DNA of 64,000 nucleotides from Butyrivibrio sp. AE3004 (GTDB lineage: Bacteria > Bacillota > Clostridia > Lachnospirales > Lachnospiraceae): NCBI RefSeq assembly GCF_000703165.1, contig NZ_JNLQ01000002.1:1426001-1490000 (forward strand), read 5' to 3'. The notes under the pieces were generated by a model. The model was not told the origin of the DNA, made no database searches, and saw only the letters and a program-made list of their open reading frames with translations. This document shows, in pieces, positions 35,802-45,246 of this stretch. Position 1 is the stretch's first letter. The number at the start of each line of letters is the position of its first letter. Both the position numbers and the translations under genes were made by a program.

Positions 35802-37863
35802 AAGCGTTTTTATAGCCGAAAAGCCAAGCGTTGCTAAGGCTTTTGGTACTGCATTAAAATATAATTTTTCTAATAAAGACGGATATATGGAATCCGAAGA
35901 GGCCATCGTCACCTGGTGTTATGGGCACCTGGTGACGATGAGTTATCCTGAGGTATATGATGAGAAGATGGCCAAATGGTCACTTAACACAATTCCATTT
36001 ATTCCGTCTAAATTTAAGTACGAAGTTATACCACAGAATGCGAAGCAGTTCAATATTGTAAAAGGCCTGCTTACGCGAAGTGATGTGGATACAATATATA
36101 TATGTACTGACTCGGGACGTGAAGGAGAGTATATATACAGACTTGTTGATCAGGAAGCGCATGTTACCGGAAAACAAAAAAAGCGTGTATGGATCGATTC
36201 CCAGACAGAAGAAGAAATTTTAAGAGGGATACGCGAAGCGAAAGATGACAGCGAATATGATAACATAGGAGCTGCTGCATATCTTAGAGCAAAAGAAGAT
36301 TATCTTATGGGAATTAATTTTTCAAGGGCACTGACTTTAAGATATGGCTATTCCATAAAAACCTTTCTTGGAATGGATAGATGCGTTGTAGCGGTCGGAC
36401 GCGTAATGACATGTGTTCTGGGGATTGTAGTTGACAGGGAACGTGAAATCAGAAACTTCGTAAAAACTCCTTTTTATCGTGTTGTTGGAGATTTTGCGCT
36501 CGGTGATAAAAATATCTCTGCAGAGTGGCGTGTTACTGAAAAAAGCAGATATAACGGTTCTTTTGAATTATACAACGAGAAGGGCTTTAAGGAAGAAAAG
36601 AGTGCAAAGGAACTGATTCAATCCTTTGGCGACCTTCCTATAGAAGGTGAAATTACACTTTTTGAAAAGAAAAAGGAAACGAAAAATCCTCCTCTTTTAT
36701 ATAATCTTGCAGAACTTCAGAATGATTGTTCAAAGTTTTTTAAGATTGATCCCAATCAGACACTTGCTATTGCGCAGGAGTTATATGAGAAGAAGCTTAC
36801 AACTTATCCAAGAACAGACGCGAGGGTTCTGAGTACTGCAATTGCGAAAGAGATTAATAAAAATATTTCGGGACTCATATCATACGAACCTGCCGGAATT
36901 TATGCTAAAGCCATAATGCAGCACGAATCCTATAAGGGAATTGCCAAAACAAGGTATGTTAATGACAAGGCAATTACAGACCATTATGCTATTATCCCGA
37001 CAGGACAGGGCCTTTCAGCTTTAAGCTCACTTAGTCCTACTTCTGCTAAAGTATACGAGATAATTGTTCGCAGATTTCTGGCTGTTTTTTATCCGGCTGC
37101 TCAGTACTCTAAGATCAGGATGGAGATAAAAATACAAACTGTAAATCCTGAATTTTTCGAGAGCTTTTTTGCTGGATTTAAACTTCTTAGCTCTAAAGGA
37201 TATCTGCATGTTATGGATTACTCTTTTTTAAAAAAGAAGGATGAAAAAGAGGCAGAAGATAGCAAAAATGATAACGAAGCAGAAGATGCTGCTGCAGATG
37301 AAGGATTGTTTGAGGTATTATCCAAGCTTAAAAAAGGTGATAAATTAAACCTGACTGCAGCCAATATCAAAGAAGGAGAAACCAGTCCTCCTAAGAGATA
37401 TAATTCGGGTACACTTATTCTGACTATGGAAAATGCCGGACAGTTTATTGAAGATGAAGAATTAAGATCTCAGATTAAAGGATCCGGAATAGGTACAAGT
37501 GCTACCAGAGCCGGAATTCTTGATAAACTTGTTAAAAACGGTTATTTGAACCTGAACAAGAAAACACAGATAATTACACCGACTCAAATGGGAGAAATGA
37601 TATACGATACGGTTTTCGTTTCGATGAAACCTATGCTAAATCCATCACTTACCGCAAGCTGGGAAAAAGGGCTTACACAGGTTGAACAGGGAGAAATTTC
37701 CGAAGATGAATATATGAAAAAACTATCGGATTTCATTACCAGAAGAACTAACTACGTAAAAGAAAACGATATGAGATCTCATATGCAGCAATTTTTCGTA
37801 CAATCAGCACAGTACTATCAAAAAGCTTCAGGCAAAGCAAAAAGTTCAAGAGCAAAGAAATAA
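35794..37863 (+). CDS. topB: DNA topoisomerase III
   Basis: The 689-residue type IA topoisomerase has the Toprim domain at the N-terminus (FIAEKPSVAKAF, then TDSGREGEYIYR as the metal-binding acidic triad), EDYLMGINFSRALT, and the active-site Tyr338 in LTTYPRTDARVLS. The C-terminal region contains SPPKRYNSGTLI and GIGTSATRAGIL, and ends in a short Lys/Ser/Ala tail. It relaxes negatively supercoiled DNA and decatenates. The start overlaps the AAA-like gene. It might belong to a second topB copy rather than the housekeeping one, which the window cannot settle. Confidence 0.93.
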   Translation: MPKSVFIAEKPSVAKAFGTALKYNFSNKDGYMESEEAIVTWCYGHLVTMSYPEVYDEKMAKWSLNTIPFIPSKFKYEVIPQNAKQFNIVKGLLTRSDVDTIYICTDSGREGEYIYRLVDQEAHVTGKQKKRVWIDSQTEEEILRGIREAKDDSEYDNIGAAAYLRAKEDYLMGINFSRALTLRYGYSIKTFLGMDRCVVAVGRVMTCVLGIVVDREREIRNFVKTPFYRVVGDFALGDKNISAEWRVTEKSRYNGSFELYNEKGFKEEKSAKELIQSFGDLPIEGEITLFEKKKETKNPPLLYNLAELQNDCSKFFKIDPNQTLAIAQELYEKKLTTYPRTDARVLSTAIAKEINKNISGLISYEPAGIYAKAIMQHESYKGIAKTRYVNDKAITDHYAIIPTGQGLSALSSLSPTSAKVYEIIVRRFLAVFYPAAQYSKIRMEIKIQTVNPEFFESFFAGFKLLSSKGYLHVMDYSFLKKKDEKEAEDSKNDNEAEDAAADEGLFEVLSKLKKGDKLNLTAANIKEGETSPPKRYNSGTLILTMENAGQFIEDEELRSQIKGSGIGTSATRAGILDKLVKNGYLNLNKKTQIITPTQMGEMIYDTVFVSMKPMLNPSLTASWEKGLTQVEQGEISEDEYMKKLSDFITRRTNYVKENDMRSHMQQFFVQSAQYYQKASGKAKSSRAKK

Positions 37864-37913
37864 ACAAAGTGGCTAAGCGTTATGCTTGGATCCGTTAATA
37901 AGAAAGGCATACC

Positions 37914-38591
37914 ATGGAAAATTATAAAATTGAAAATATGTATGATTTAAATGAAACTATCGCAGCCGATATTTTTAAAGGCGTAACGTATCCCTGGGAG
38001 GTTCTTCCTAAAATAAAGGATTTTATTATTATGCTTGGAAAAACACTTCCCGAGGATAAATTTGAAAAAAGAGGTGAAGATATCTGGGTTGCGAAGAGCG
38101 CAAAATTCCTTTCCGATAATGTTTATATTGCAGGGCCCTGCATTATTGATGAGGATGCTGAAATCAGACCGGGTGCTTTTATAAGAGGAAATGCTATTGT
38201 AGGTAAAGGTGCGGTTGTAGGAAATTCAACTGAGCTTAAAAATGTTATTCTTTTTAATAAAGTTCAGGTTCCTCATTATAATTATGTGGGTGATTCTATT
38301 CTTGGCTATAAATCACATATGGGCGCCGGATCAATTACTTCAAATGTTAAATCTGATAAAAAACTTGTAGTTATTAAGAACGGTGATGACGATCAAATTG
38401 AGACAGGCTTAAAAAAAGTAGGTGCAATGCTAGGCGACAACGTAGAAGTCGGATGCGGAAGTGTTCTTAATCCCGGTACTGTTGTCGGAAGGGAGAGTAA
38501 TATATATCCGCTTTCTTCTGTAAGAGGTTGCGTTCCTGCTAAACATATTTACAAAGATAAGGACAATATTGCTTTGAAATCCGCGGAATAA
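37914..38591 (+). CDS. Left-handed beta-helix acyl/nucleotidyltransferase-like protein
   Basis: The 225-residue protein has a helical N-terminus (about 1-65), then hexapeptide repeats forming a left-handed beta helix (VYIAGPCIIDEDAEIRPGAFIRGNAIVGKGAVV...). A HYNYVGDSILGYKSHMGAGS segment matches the acetyltransferase half of GlmU, including the conserved His and Gly-rich loop. No uridyltransferase domain is present. It is often annotated as UDP-N-acetylglucosamine pyrophosphorylase-related in Lachnospiraceae. Substrate is unknown. Confidence 0.85.
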   Translation: MENYKIENMYDLNETIAADIFKGVTYPWEVLPKIKDFIIMLGKTLPEDKFEKRGEDIWVAKSAKFLSDNVYIAGPCIIDEDAEIRPGAFIRGNAIVGKGAVVGNSTELKNVILFNKVQVPHYNYVGDSILGYKSHMGAGSITSNVKSDKKLVVIKNGDDDQIETGLKKVGAMLGDNVEVGCGSVLNPGTVVGRESNIYPLSSVRGCVPAKHIYKDKDNIALKSAE

Positions 38592-38613
38592 TACGCTTTT
38601 TCGTATACTTTAT

Positions 38614-38643
38614 TTGACTAAGGTACTATAACAGTATTATAAT
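38614..38643 (+). promoter_or_regulatory. Sigma-A promoter of the DUF6465 gene
   Basis: TTGACT (38614-38619), an 18-base spacer and consensus TATAAT (38638-38643), 40 bases before the ATG. Confidence 0.75.
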
Positions 38644-38682
38644 CAAAAAAGTTTATGAAAAATTTTACGAGGAGGGAATATT

Positions 38683-38886
38683 ATGGCAGCTATCAAGACC
38701 AAAGTCGAGCTTCAGTATGGTGATAAGTCTATTTCTCAGGATGACCTTGTAGAAAGAGCAAAAGCAGCATATGAAGCAGAATATGGAGTTAAAGGTGCTA
38801 AAAATCTTGAGCTTTATGTAAAGCCTGAAGAGAACAAGGCTTATTACGTAGTTAATAACAAGATGACAGGTAGCATCGATCTTTAA
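38683..38886 (+). CDS. Small DUF6465-family protein
   Basis: The 67-residue protein resembles DUF6465 proteins of Lachnospiraceae: VELQYGDKSISQDDLVERAK, then LELYVKPEENKAYYVVNNK and GSIDL at the C-terminus. It has its own strong promoter, a GAGGAGGG ribosome binding site and a terminator, so it is a monocistronic, probably abundant small cytoplasmic protein. Function is unknown; no catalytic or metal-binding residues stand out. Confidence 0.85.
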   Translation: MAAIKTKVELQYGDKSISQDDLVERAKAAYEAEYGVKGAKNLELYVKPEENKAYYVVNNKMTGSIDL

Positions 38887-38896
38887 TTAGTTCTTT

Positions 38897-38932
38897 TTAG
38901 GCCTCGGGATTTTCCTGAGGCCTAATTTTTTT
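38897..38932 (+). terminator. Rho-independent terminator after the DUF6465 gene
   Basis: TTAGGCCTCGGG pairs with CCTGAGGCCTAA (one G-T pair) around a short T-rich loop, followed by seven T. It starts 11 bases after the stop. Confidence 0.92.
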
Positions 38933-39003
38933 GTGGTAATCAAGTTTATTTTTGATATAATGAATAATGATATTTTTACCTTAGCTTTATCGGGGGGATT
39001 GTT

Positions 39004-40707
39004 ATGAAAAGTTATTTTAGGGAACTGATTGCCGGCGGAGTTGCGGCTATCTGTGTTATTGGTGGTGGAATTGCTTATTATGCATATCCGGATACAGTGA
39101 TTGTTGATAATGTTGTTAAATCATCTATTAGTTCAAGTATCGTTGAAGTCGGACAAATTGAAGCTGATAAGGCGATTACTGTCTATGCACCTGCCTCAGG
39201 GAAAATCACAAATGTTTGTCATAAAGTAAATGATGTTGTTGCTAAAAATGAAGTGCTGGCAAAATACGATCTTAACTCCTTTGTTACAGATGCACAGATT
39301 GCTTCTGTTAATACCAATTATTACGAGGATGGTTATAATGCGGCAGTTACAGATAATAACGCCAACATTGAAAAGCTTAAATCCATTGGCAAAAGTGTTG
39401 AGGAATTAAAAACACAGTATGCAGATCTCGAGAAGAACAGAGAGACAATTACTGTAACGCAGCATGAGAGAAACACGGAAGTAAAAAGTGCTACACAGGA
39501 ATTGGAAGAGTCCATAAGAAAAATGCAGGACAAGCTTGATAATGTTGCGTCCACAGGAGAATCTGCCAATAATGATTATCAGGAAATGAAAAAGAAGGTC
39601 GATGAGGCACAGGCAGATGTTAACGATATGAAAAATAAAATTATCGCAGTAAAGGATGAGATTGATGCTTATCAGGAAGAAATTGACAACTGCGAAAAGG
39701 ACTCAGAGGACTATAATCGTTTATTTAATCTGATACAGGATGACAGTGAAGAATTAGAGACATTAAATAGTGATATTGAATCTAAAAAAGAAACTGTTGA
39801 CGGTCTTCAGGAACAACTTGAAGAAATTGAAGGTATAAAAACAGACGCTGAAAATAAGGCTGCAGAGATAAAAAGCGATATTGATCAGAATATAGATGCC
39901 CTTTCAGAACTTCCTGTAGAAGAACTTACACCTGAAGATTTTGCTGTATATACAGAAATTACAAATCAATTAAGTCTCCTTGAGAAGGAATGGGAACGTA
40001 GTCTTGATGAGAAAACAAGGGCTCAGGATAAAATTGTTAATGAATCTCATCTTAAGCAGCTCGAGGATTCGATTGAACTTGCAAAAATTGAAATGAATAA
40101 GGCCAACATCCAGTTGGATGCCGGTAAAAAGGGCGTTGAGTCAAGTGTTGACGGAACTGTGATTGAGAGACTTATTGATGATGGGGCTCTTGTTGAAGAA
40201 GGAACACCATTATTTGTGGTACAGCCTTCAACGGGTTACAAGGTTTCTGTTATGGTTTCACGTTTTGATATTGATGGAGTAGTGCTTGGGCAGCCTGCAC
40301 AGATAAATATGGGCAAGAAAACATATGAGGGTAGTGTAGCTGCTATTTCTCCCATTGCTACAGAAGATGAAAACGGAAAGCCCAGAGTTAAGGTTGATAT
40401 TGAAATCAACGATAAGGCAGCTAAGCCGACAATTGGACTAGAAGCCGATGTGACAATTGTTGCCAAAGGCAATAAGGATGCTCTTTGCGTTCCTGAAAAT
40501 GCTGTATATACAGATGATCAAGGCGATTGCGTTTATGTGTATGATAACAATAAGGTAAAAAGAAAGAGCGTAGAGAAAGGAAAAAGCGGCAACGGATATA
40601 CCGAGATTAAATGCGGTCTTGAAGAAGGAGATACTGTAATTGTTTCCGATGTTTCCGAGAATGATATTGGAAAAAAGGTCAAGGCTAAAAAATCAAGCCA
40701 CAAGTAA
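39004..40707 (+). CDS. HlyD/RND-type membrane fusion (adaptor) protein with long coiled coil
   Basis: The 567-residue protein has an N-terminal membrane anchor (about 8-28), a first beta/lipoyl half (YAPASGKITNVCHKVNDVVAKNEVLAKYD), a very long coiled coil (about 110-370), the second lipoyl half (VDGTVIERLIDDGALVEEGTPLFVV), and a beta-barrel plus membrane-proximal domain to the end. This is the adaptor of MacAB-like ABC or other export systems in Gram-positives. No ABC permease or ATPase gene is adjacent: the next gene is a phosphatase. GGGGGG lies before the ATG. Partner and substrate are unknown. Confidence 0.9.
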   Translation: MKSYFRELIAGGVAAICVIGGGIAYYAYPDTVIVDNVVKSSISSSIVEVGQIEADKAITVYAPASGKITNVCHKVNDVVAKNEVLAKYDLNSFVTDAQIASVNTNYYEDGYNAAVTDNNANIEKLKSIGKSVEELKTQYADLEKNRETITVTQHERNTEVKSATQELEESIRKMQDKLDNVASTGESANNDYQEMKKKVDEAQADVNDMKNKIIAVKDEIDAYQEEIDNCEKDSEDYNRLFNLIQDDSEELETLNSDIESKKETVDGLQEQLEEIEGIKTDAENKAAEIKSDIDQNIDALSELPVEELTPEDFAVYTEITNQLSLLEKEWERSLDEKTRAQDKIVNESHLKQLEDSIELAKIEMNKANIQLDAGKKGVESSVDGTVIERLIDDGALVEEGTPLFVVQPSTGYKVSVMVSRFDIDGVVLGQPAQINMGKKTYEGSVAAISPIATEDENGKPRVKVDIEINDKAAKPTIGLEADVTIVAKGNKDALCVPENAVYTDDQGDCVYVYDNNKVKRKSVEKGKSGNGYTEIKCGLEEGDTVIVSDVSENDIGKKVKAKKSSHK

Positions 40708-40715
40708 TATTGCTA

Positions 40716-41597
40716 ATGAGAAAGAACTTATCTTTAGAAAACGATTATAAAAAGCTTGATGAATGTGAACTGTTTCTTCTTGATATGGATGGTACATTAT
40801 ATCTGGGAGATAATGTCTTTGAAGGCGCGGTAGATTTTATACATACACTTGAAAAGCACAACAAAAAGTATATATATTTAACAAATAATTCTTCAAGATC
40901 AGGCAATGACTATATTAAAAGGCTAAAAGGATTTGGGTTTCCCTGTGAGCGTGAAAATATTTATACTTCTGGGATGGCTACCGCAGAGTACCTTAGAAGG
41001 AATTGTTCCGACAGATATATATATGTTGTTGGAACAAAACCTTTTTATGATGAAATTGTAGCTGCGGGACTTAAAGCTTTTAATGCTGCCATTTATGACT
41101 CTGAGGAATTTGACAGTATTCGCGTAAGTCTTGATGAAAAAGAAAATATTCCTGTCGTATGTGTTGGTTTTGATACGGAGCTGGTATACAGGGATTTGGA
41201 TCTGGCAGTACATTTTTTAAGAAAAGATGCGGACTTTATTGCTGCTAATCCGGATTGGGTTTGCCCTATGCCAAAGGGAGAGGTCCTTCCCGATTGCGGA
41301 AGTATATGTGCTCTGCTTACAGCGTCATCTGGTAAGGAACCTGTATATATCGGAAAACCTAACAGAAATATGGTAGATATTATTTCTAAAATGACGGGTG
41401 TTGAAAATGAACATATATGCTGTGTGGGTGACAGACTATATACTGACATTGCTGTTGCACAGAATGCAGGTGCGGTTTCTGTCTGCGTGCTTACAGGAGA
41501 GGCTGATGAAGAAATGATTTCCAAAATGGAAACTAAACCCGGTTATACTCTTGACGATATATGGGAGCTTGCATGTATAATAGATGGGTCGTTTTAA
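40716..41597 (+). CDS. HAD-IIA family phosphatase (NagD-like)
   Basis: The 293-residue phosphatase has the HAD motifs LLDMDGTLYLG (nucleophile Asp), YLTNNSSRSG, GKPNRNMV with Lys, and CVGDRLYTDIAVAQNAG. This is the NagD/AraL/pNPPase group acting on sugar phosphates, nucleotides or phosphoglycolate. ATG at 40716 is chosen over TTG at 40710. It starts 9 bases after the adaptor gene, with no strong ribosome binding site, so translation may be coupled. Confidence 0.92.
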   Translation: MRKNLSLENDYKKLDECELFLLDMDGTLYLGDNVFEGAVDFIHTLEKHNKKYIYLTNNSSRSGNDYIKRLKGFGFPCERENIYTSGMATAEYLRRNCSDRYIYVVGTKPFYDEIVAAGLKAFNAAIYDSEEFDSIRVSLDEKENIPVVCVGFDTELVYRDLDLAVHFLRKDADFIAANPDWVCPMPKGEVLPDCGSICALLTASSGKEPVYIGKPNRNMVDIISKMTGVENEHICCVGDRLYTDIAVAQNAGAVSVCVLTGEADEEMISKMETKPGYTLDDIWELACIIDGSF

Positions 41598-41626
41598 AAA
41601 CCTGAATAAATAAGGGGAATCATTTA

Positions 41627-44176
41627 ATGAAAAAAGTAATAGGGGAAAATTTGGGTAAATTGATGCTGGCATTATTAGCAGCATCATTTTTTTTGACGGT
41701 TTTTTATAGCTATCCTGCTATAAACGTTAATGCAAGCGAAAATGAAATTTGCGAATTTGAGTATCCGACAGGTGATATGCCTGATGCACCAATGCCTGAG
41801 GTTACAGAAATTGAGCTTGAAGTATCAGAAGATGATGATTTAAATTTACAGTCGCTTAATGCATATGTTCCTGAGGTTTCAACAGGCCCTCACTATGAAA
41901 ATCTTGATGATACGGAAAAGAGAATGTACAAGGCTGTAATGGCAGCCAGTAAGCATGTATATGACTATGGATCAAAAACTGAGTTTACAGATCCATATGT
42001 ATATCCGATTGATCTTGATGCGACAGATAAAAATCCATATACACAACAGCAGTATCAGGTTATGCTCAGAGCTGTAAGATATGATCATCCCGAACTTGTT
42101 CAGCTGACACTTGCGGGAATTCGTGTTTTTAATATTGTTACCACAAACAAAATAACAGGTAAAAAAACATATGGCTGCTACTTTTTCTTAAGATCCATGG
42201 TACCTGAATATGATCAGTCTTCTTTTGACAAAATGGAAGAAGAAATAAGACAGGCTAAAGCAGAATTCCTTTCGGATTCTACAATAACCGGTGCTAAAGG
42301 AACTCTTGAAAAAGAACTGGCTATTCACGACAAACTGATAAATAGTGTTACCTATGATAAGGAATGTCAGAATTACGGTACGACATTTCATATAGGACAT
42401 ACTGTTTACGGAGCTCTTATAAATAATAAAGCAGTATGTGATGGCTATGCGCAGGCGTATGCTTATCTGCTGGATGGAATAAATGTGAATGCATTTACTA
42501 TTGCAGGATATACAAAAGCTGATAATGCCGGAAATCATGCATGGAATATTGTAATGCTTGGAGGTCAGTGGTATGAGGTTGATGCCACATGGGATGATGC
42601 TACGTTTTCCAAAAAGCATAACGATGAGTTTAAGTATGAAGTAAAGCATGCATATTATCATCTTACTACAGAAACAATTTCAAAATATAAACGTACTATA
42701 ACAGGGGATGGTACCTGGACAATAAATTCACAGAGAAACAGAAGAGGAGATTTTAATAATTTTCCTAAAGCAACAGGCACAAAATATTCCTTTGATAATG
42801 TAAAAAATATTATCAAGTCCAAAAAAGATTTTGATACTGTTCCTGTAACAGAGCTTTCGCTTAACTCTACAGAGCTCACTGTAAAAAAAGGAGATAGCGG
42901 TTCTTTAAAATATTCTTATAAACCTTCTAATGCTACAGATAAAAACTTTACATGGATAAGTTCTGATACGGATGTAATCACTGTTGATGGAGAAGGAAAT
43001 TACAAAGCAATCGGATCAGGGTATTCAAAGATAACTCTTATGACACCTGACGCTAAGATAAAATCCTCCTGTGTCATTAAGAGTACGGATGAAAATGGTA
43101 AAATACCGACTTCTGATATTGAATTATCAATTTCTCATTTAAGAGCTGCTTACGGACAAAAAGGAACTATCAGTTACAAGCTTTATCCTGAAAATGCTGA
43201 TAATGTCAAAGTAAACTGGAGCTGCTCGGATGATAATATAATAAAGCTTAAGGATATGGGAGAAAAAGGCGTTGAATATGAGATTGTTGGATTTGGTATT
43301 TGTAAAATAACTGCAGAAACCGCTGATACTCATTTGACTGAATTTTGTGTTATTGATAATCCGATTAAAACCTGTAATATCAGCTTTGATCTAAATGGCG
43401 GAGAAGGCACATTATCTTCCGTATCAAGAAAGACCGGTGAAGTATACGGGACACTTCCTTTGGACCTTACCCGTAAAGATTATGAATTTGACGGATGGTA
43501 TCATGAGATTGTAGGTGGTGAAGAAGTAAAAAATGATTCACTTGTTGTTAGCTGGTATGATCATGTTTTATATGCTCATTGGAAGAAAATACAACCTGAG
43601 CCTGTAGAAGAAAAAGGTAATACAAAGGAACAGGAAAATAGCAAAAACTCAGGCAATAATGATCAGACTAAGGTAAGTGATCAGAATAACACTGATCCGG
43701 TTGCTGTAGAAATTGTTAAGACTGATGAGGATATACTTCCAAAGGACAGACTTATTTTCTCCGGTAAAAAGTGTTTTTATATAACGCCTGCTGATGAAGC
43801 CACTGTTTTTCAAATTACAGGTAAAAAGGGTAAATCAGATACAGTTGGAGATGAAATATCATACAACGGAAGAGCTTACAAAATAACCGGAATAAACAAT
43901 GGCTTATTTAAAAATGACAGGAAATTAAAAAGCATAACGCTTGGAAAGAATATCAGAACTATAGGTGATTTGGCATTTTATGGATGCAAAAATCTGAAAA
44001 AAATAACGATATATGCTGATAGCCTTGAGAAAATAGGGAAGAATTCTTTTAAAGGAATAAAAAAGGATGCTAAAATTTTAATAAAATGCAGAGATAAGAA
44101 AAATTATAAAAAGACCGTAAAGATGTTGAAACGCGCAGGCGCAAAGCATGCTTCTTTCAAATATAAGCGAGGCTAA
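41627..44176 (+). CDS. Secreted transglutaminase-like protein with Big_2, InlB-type and BspA-like repeats
   Basis: The 849-residue secreted protein has a signal peptide (about 1-37, cut near NVNA-SE) and an acidic N-terminal stretch. A transglutaminase/protease-like domain (about 90-390) has the triad Cys271 (AVCDGYAQAY), His304 (NHAWNIV) and Asp319 (VDATWDD). Two Big_2-type Ig domains (about 402-490, 496-585), one InlB B-repeat-like module ending in DGWYHE/LYAHWKK (about 592-655), a Gln/Asn/Lys linker and a BspA-like leucine-rich end (about 705-849) follow. No sortase motif is seen, so attachment would be non-covalent. AAGGGGAAT precedes the ATG. Substrate is unknown. Confidence 0.9.
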   Translation: MKKVIGENLGKLMLALLAASFFLTVFYSYPAINVNASENEICEFEYPTGDMPDAPMPEVTEIELEVSEDDDLNLQSLNAYVPEVSTGPHYENLDDTEKRMYKAVMAASKHVYDYGSKTEFTDPYVYPIDLDATDKNPYTQQQYQVMLRAVRYDHPELVQLTLAGIRVFNIVTTNKITGKKTYGCYFFLRSMVPEYDQSSFDKMEEEIRQAKAEFLSDSTITGAKGTLEKELAIHDKLINSVTYDKECQNYGTTFHIGHTVYGALINNKAVCDGYAQAYAYLLDGINVNAFTIAGYTKADNAGNHAWNIVMLGGQWYEVDATWDDATFSKKHNDEFKYEVKHAYYHLTTETISKYKRTITGDGTWTINSQRNRRGDFNNFPKATGTKYSFDNVKNIIKSKKDFDTVPVTELSLNSTELTVKKGDSGSLKYSYKPSNATDKNFTWISSDTDVITVDGEGNYKAIGSGYSKITLMTPDAKIKSSCVIKSTDENGKIPTSDIELSISHLRAAYGQKGTISYKLYPENADNVKVNWSCSDDNIIKLKDMGEKGVEYEIVGFGICKITAETADTHLTEFCVIDNPIKTCNISFDLNGGEGTLSSVSRKTGEVYGTLPLDLTRKDYEFDGWYHEIVGGEEVKNDSLVVSWYDHVLYAHWKKIQPEPVEEKGNTKEQENSKNSGNNDQTKVSDQNNTDPVAVEIVKTDEDILPKDRLIFSGKKCFYITPADEATVFQITGKKGKSDTVGDEISYNGRAYKITGINNGLFKNDRKLKSITLGKNIRTIGDLAFYGCKNLKKITIYADSLEKIGKNSFKGIKKDAKILIKCRDKKNYKKTVKMLKRAGAKHASFKYKRG

Positions 44177-44184
44177 AACTTAAG

Positions 44185-44221
44185 GGGCAGAGTAAGTTTC
44201 CATTGTGAAAAATCTCTGCCC
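44185..44221. other. Hairpin before the ATP synthase operon
   Basis: GGGCAGAG (44185-44192) pairs with CTCTGCCC (44214-44221) around a 21-base loop; flanking ACTT/AAGT can extend it. No T-run follows. It may be a weak terminator of the secreted-protein gene or a leader structure of the atp operon. Confidence 0.4.
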
Positions 44222-44280
44222 GAAGTATAATAATATAAGTTTATAAAACGATAATTTTTATATTTTGGGACGGTGTTAGT

Positions 44281-44970
44281 ATGGACATTGGAGGATTATT
44301 AGAAGAGCTGTTATTAGAGGATAAAGTGATGATACACTTTGACTTTATGAACGGCTTTTTTGATATTAATAAGTCAGTTGTAGTTACCTGGGGTGTGATA
44401 ATAGTAATTACATTATTTTTGATGTTTCTTACCAATAATATGAAAGTGCATGACATTGGTACGAAACAGCTCCTGGCTGAGATGATAGTGGATGGACTTC
44501 GTAGTATAACAGGCGGCATGCTTGGCGAAGAAGGTTATATGTACAGGGACTATATGGCTGCTGTACTTGTATTTATCGGTGCATCCAATCTGGTGGGATT
44601 ATTTGGATTTACACCTGCAACCATGGATCTTAATGTGACATTAGCGCTTGCACTGACAAGTATTGTCCTTGTTGAAGCAGCAGGGATCATTCACAAAGGA
44701 TTCGGCAAATGGCTAAAGTCATTTGCACAGCCTATGGCTATTGTCACACCTATGAATATTTTGGAGCTTGCCATCAGGCCTCTTTCACTATGCATGCGTC
44801 TTTTTGGTAATGTAATCGGAGCTACCGTTATTATGGAACTTTTGAAAATGGTAGTACCGGTAGCTATACCGGCAGCATTCAGTGTTTACTTTGATATATT
44901 TGATGGTCTGATACAGGCATATGTATTTGTGTTTCTTACATCTCTCTACATAAAAGAGGCGATAGAATAA
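44281..44970 (+). CDS. atpB: F-type ATP synthase subunit a (Fo)
   Basis: The 229-residue multi-spanning protein forms the ion half-channels next to the c ring. The essential Arg is Arg173 in LSLCMRLFGNVIGA, and LELAIRPLSL precedes it. The last helices contain FDGLIQAYVFVFL, which has the conserved Gln. Length is typical of Firmicutes. GGGACGGTG precedes the ATG. First gene of the atp operon; no atpI is seen before it. Confidence 0.96.
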   Translation: MDIGGLLEELLLEDKVMIHFDFMNGFFDINKSVVVTWGVIIVITLFLMFLTNNMKVHDIGTKQLLAEMIVDGLRSITGGMLGEEGYMYRDYMAAVLVFIGASNLVGLFGFTPATMDLNVTLALALTSIVLVEAAGIIHKGFGKWLKSFAQPMAIVTPMNILELAIRPLSLCMRLFGNVIGATVIMELLKMVVPVAIPAAFSVYFDIFDGLIQAYVFVFLTSLYIKEAIE

Positions 44971-45007
44971 ACATTTTTTAAAATAAAAATGAAACGGAGG
45001 ACTTTTT

Positions 45008-45223
45008 ATGAGTTTAACAGCGCTTGGTGCAGGAATTGCAGCATTTACAGGGTTAGGAGCAGGTATAGGTATCGGTGTGGCTACAGCTAAGGCAGTTGAT
45101 GCCGTAGCACGTCAGCCCGAAGCTGACGGTAAGATAATGAAGCTATTGCTTCTTGGTTGTGCCCTTGCTGAGGCGACAGCTATTTACGGCTTCGTTGTTG
45201 CAATTATGATCCTGTTTACCTGA
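45008..45223 (+). CDS. atpE: F-type ATP synthase subunit c (Fo)
   Basis: The 71-residue hairpin has two helices joined by the polar loop ARQPEADGK. The ion-carrying carboxylate is Glu55 in [11 protein letters not shown]. Residues that mark Na+-binding c subunits (Gln in helix 1 and Ser after the Glu) are Ile22 and Ala56 here, so proton coupling is predicted. GGAGG before the ATG and a short intergenic gap suggest strong translation, fitting the need for about ten copies per complex. Confidence 0.97.
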   Translation: MSLTALGAGIAAFTGLGAGIGIGVATAKAVDAVARQPEADGKIMKLLLLGCALAEATAIYGFVVAIMILFT

Positions 45224-45246
45224 TATTTGTAGGGAGGAGAAGTAAC

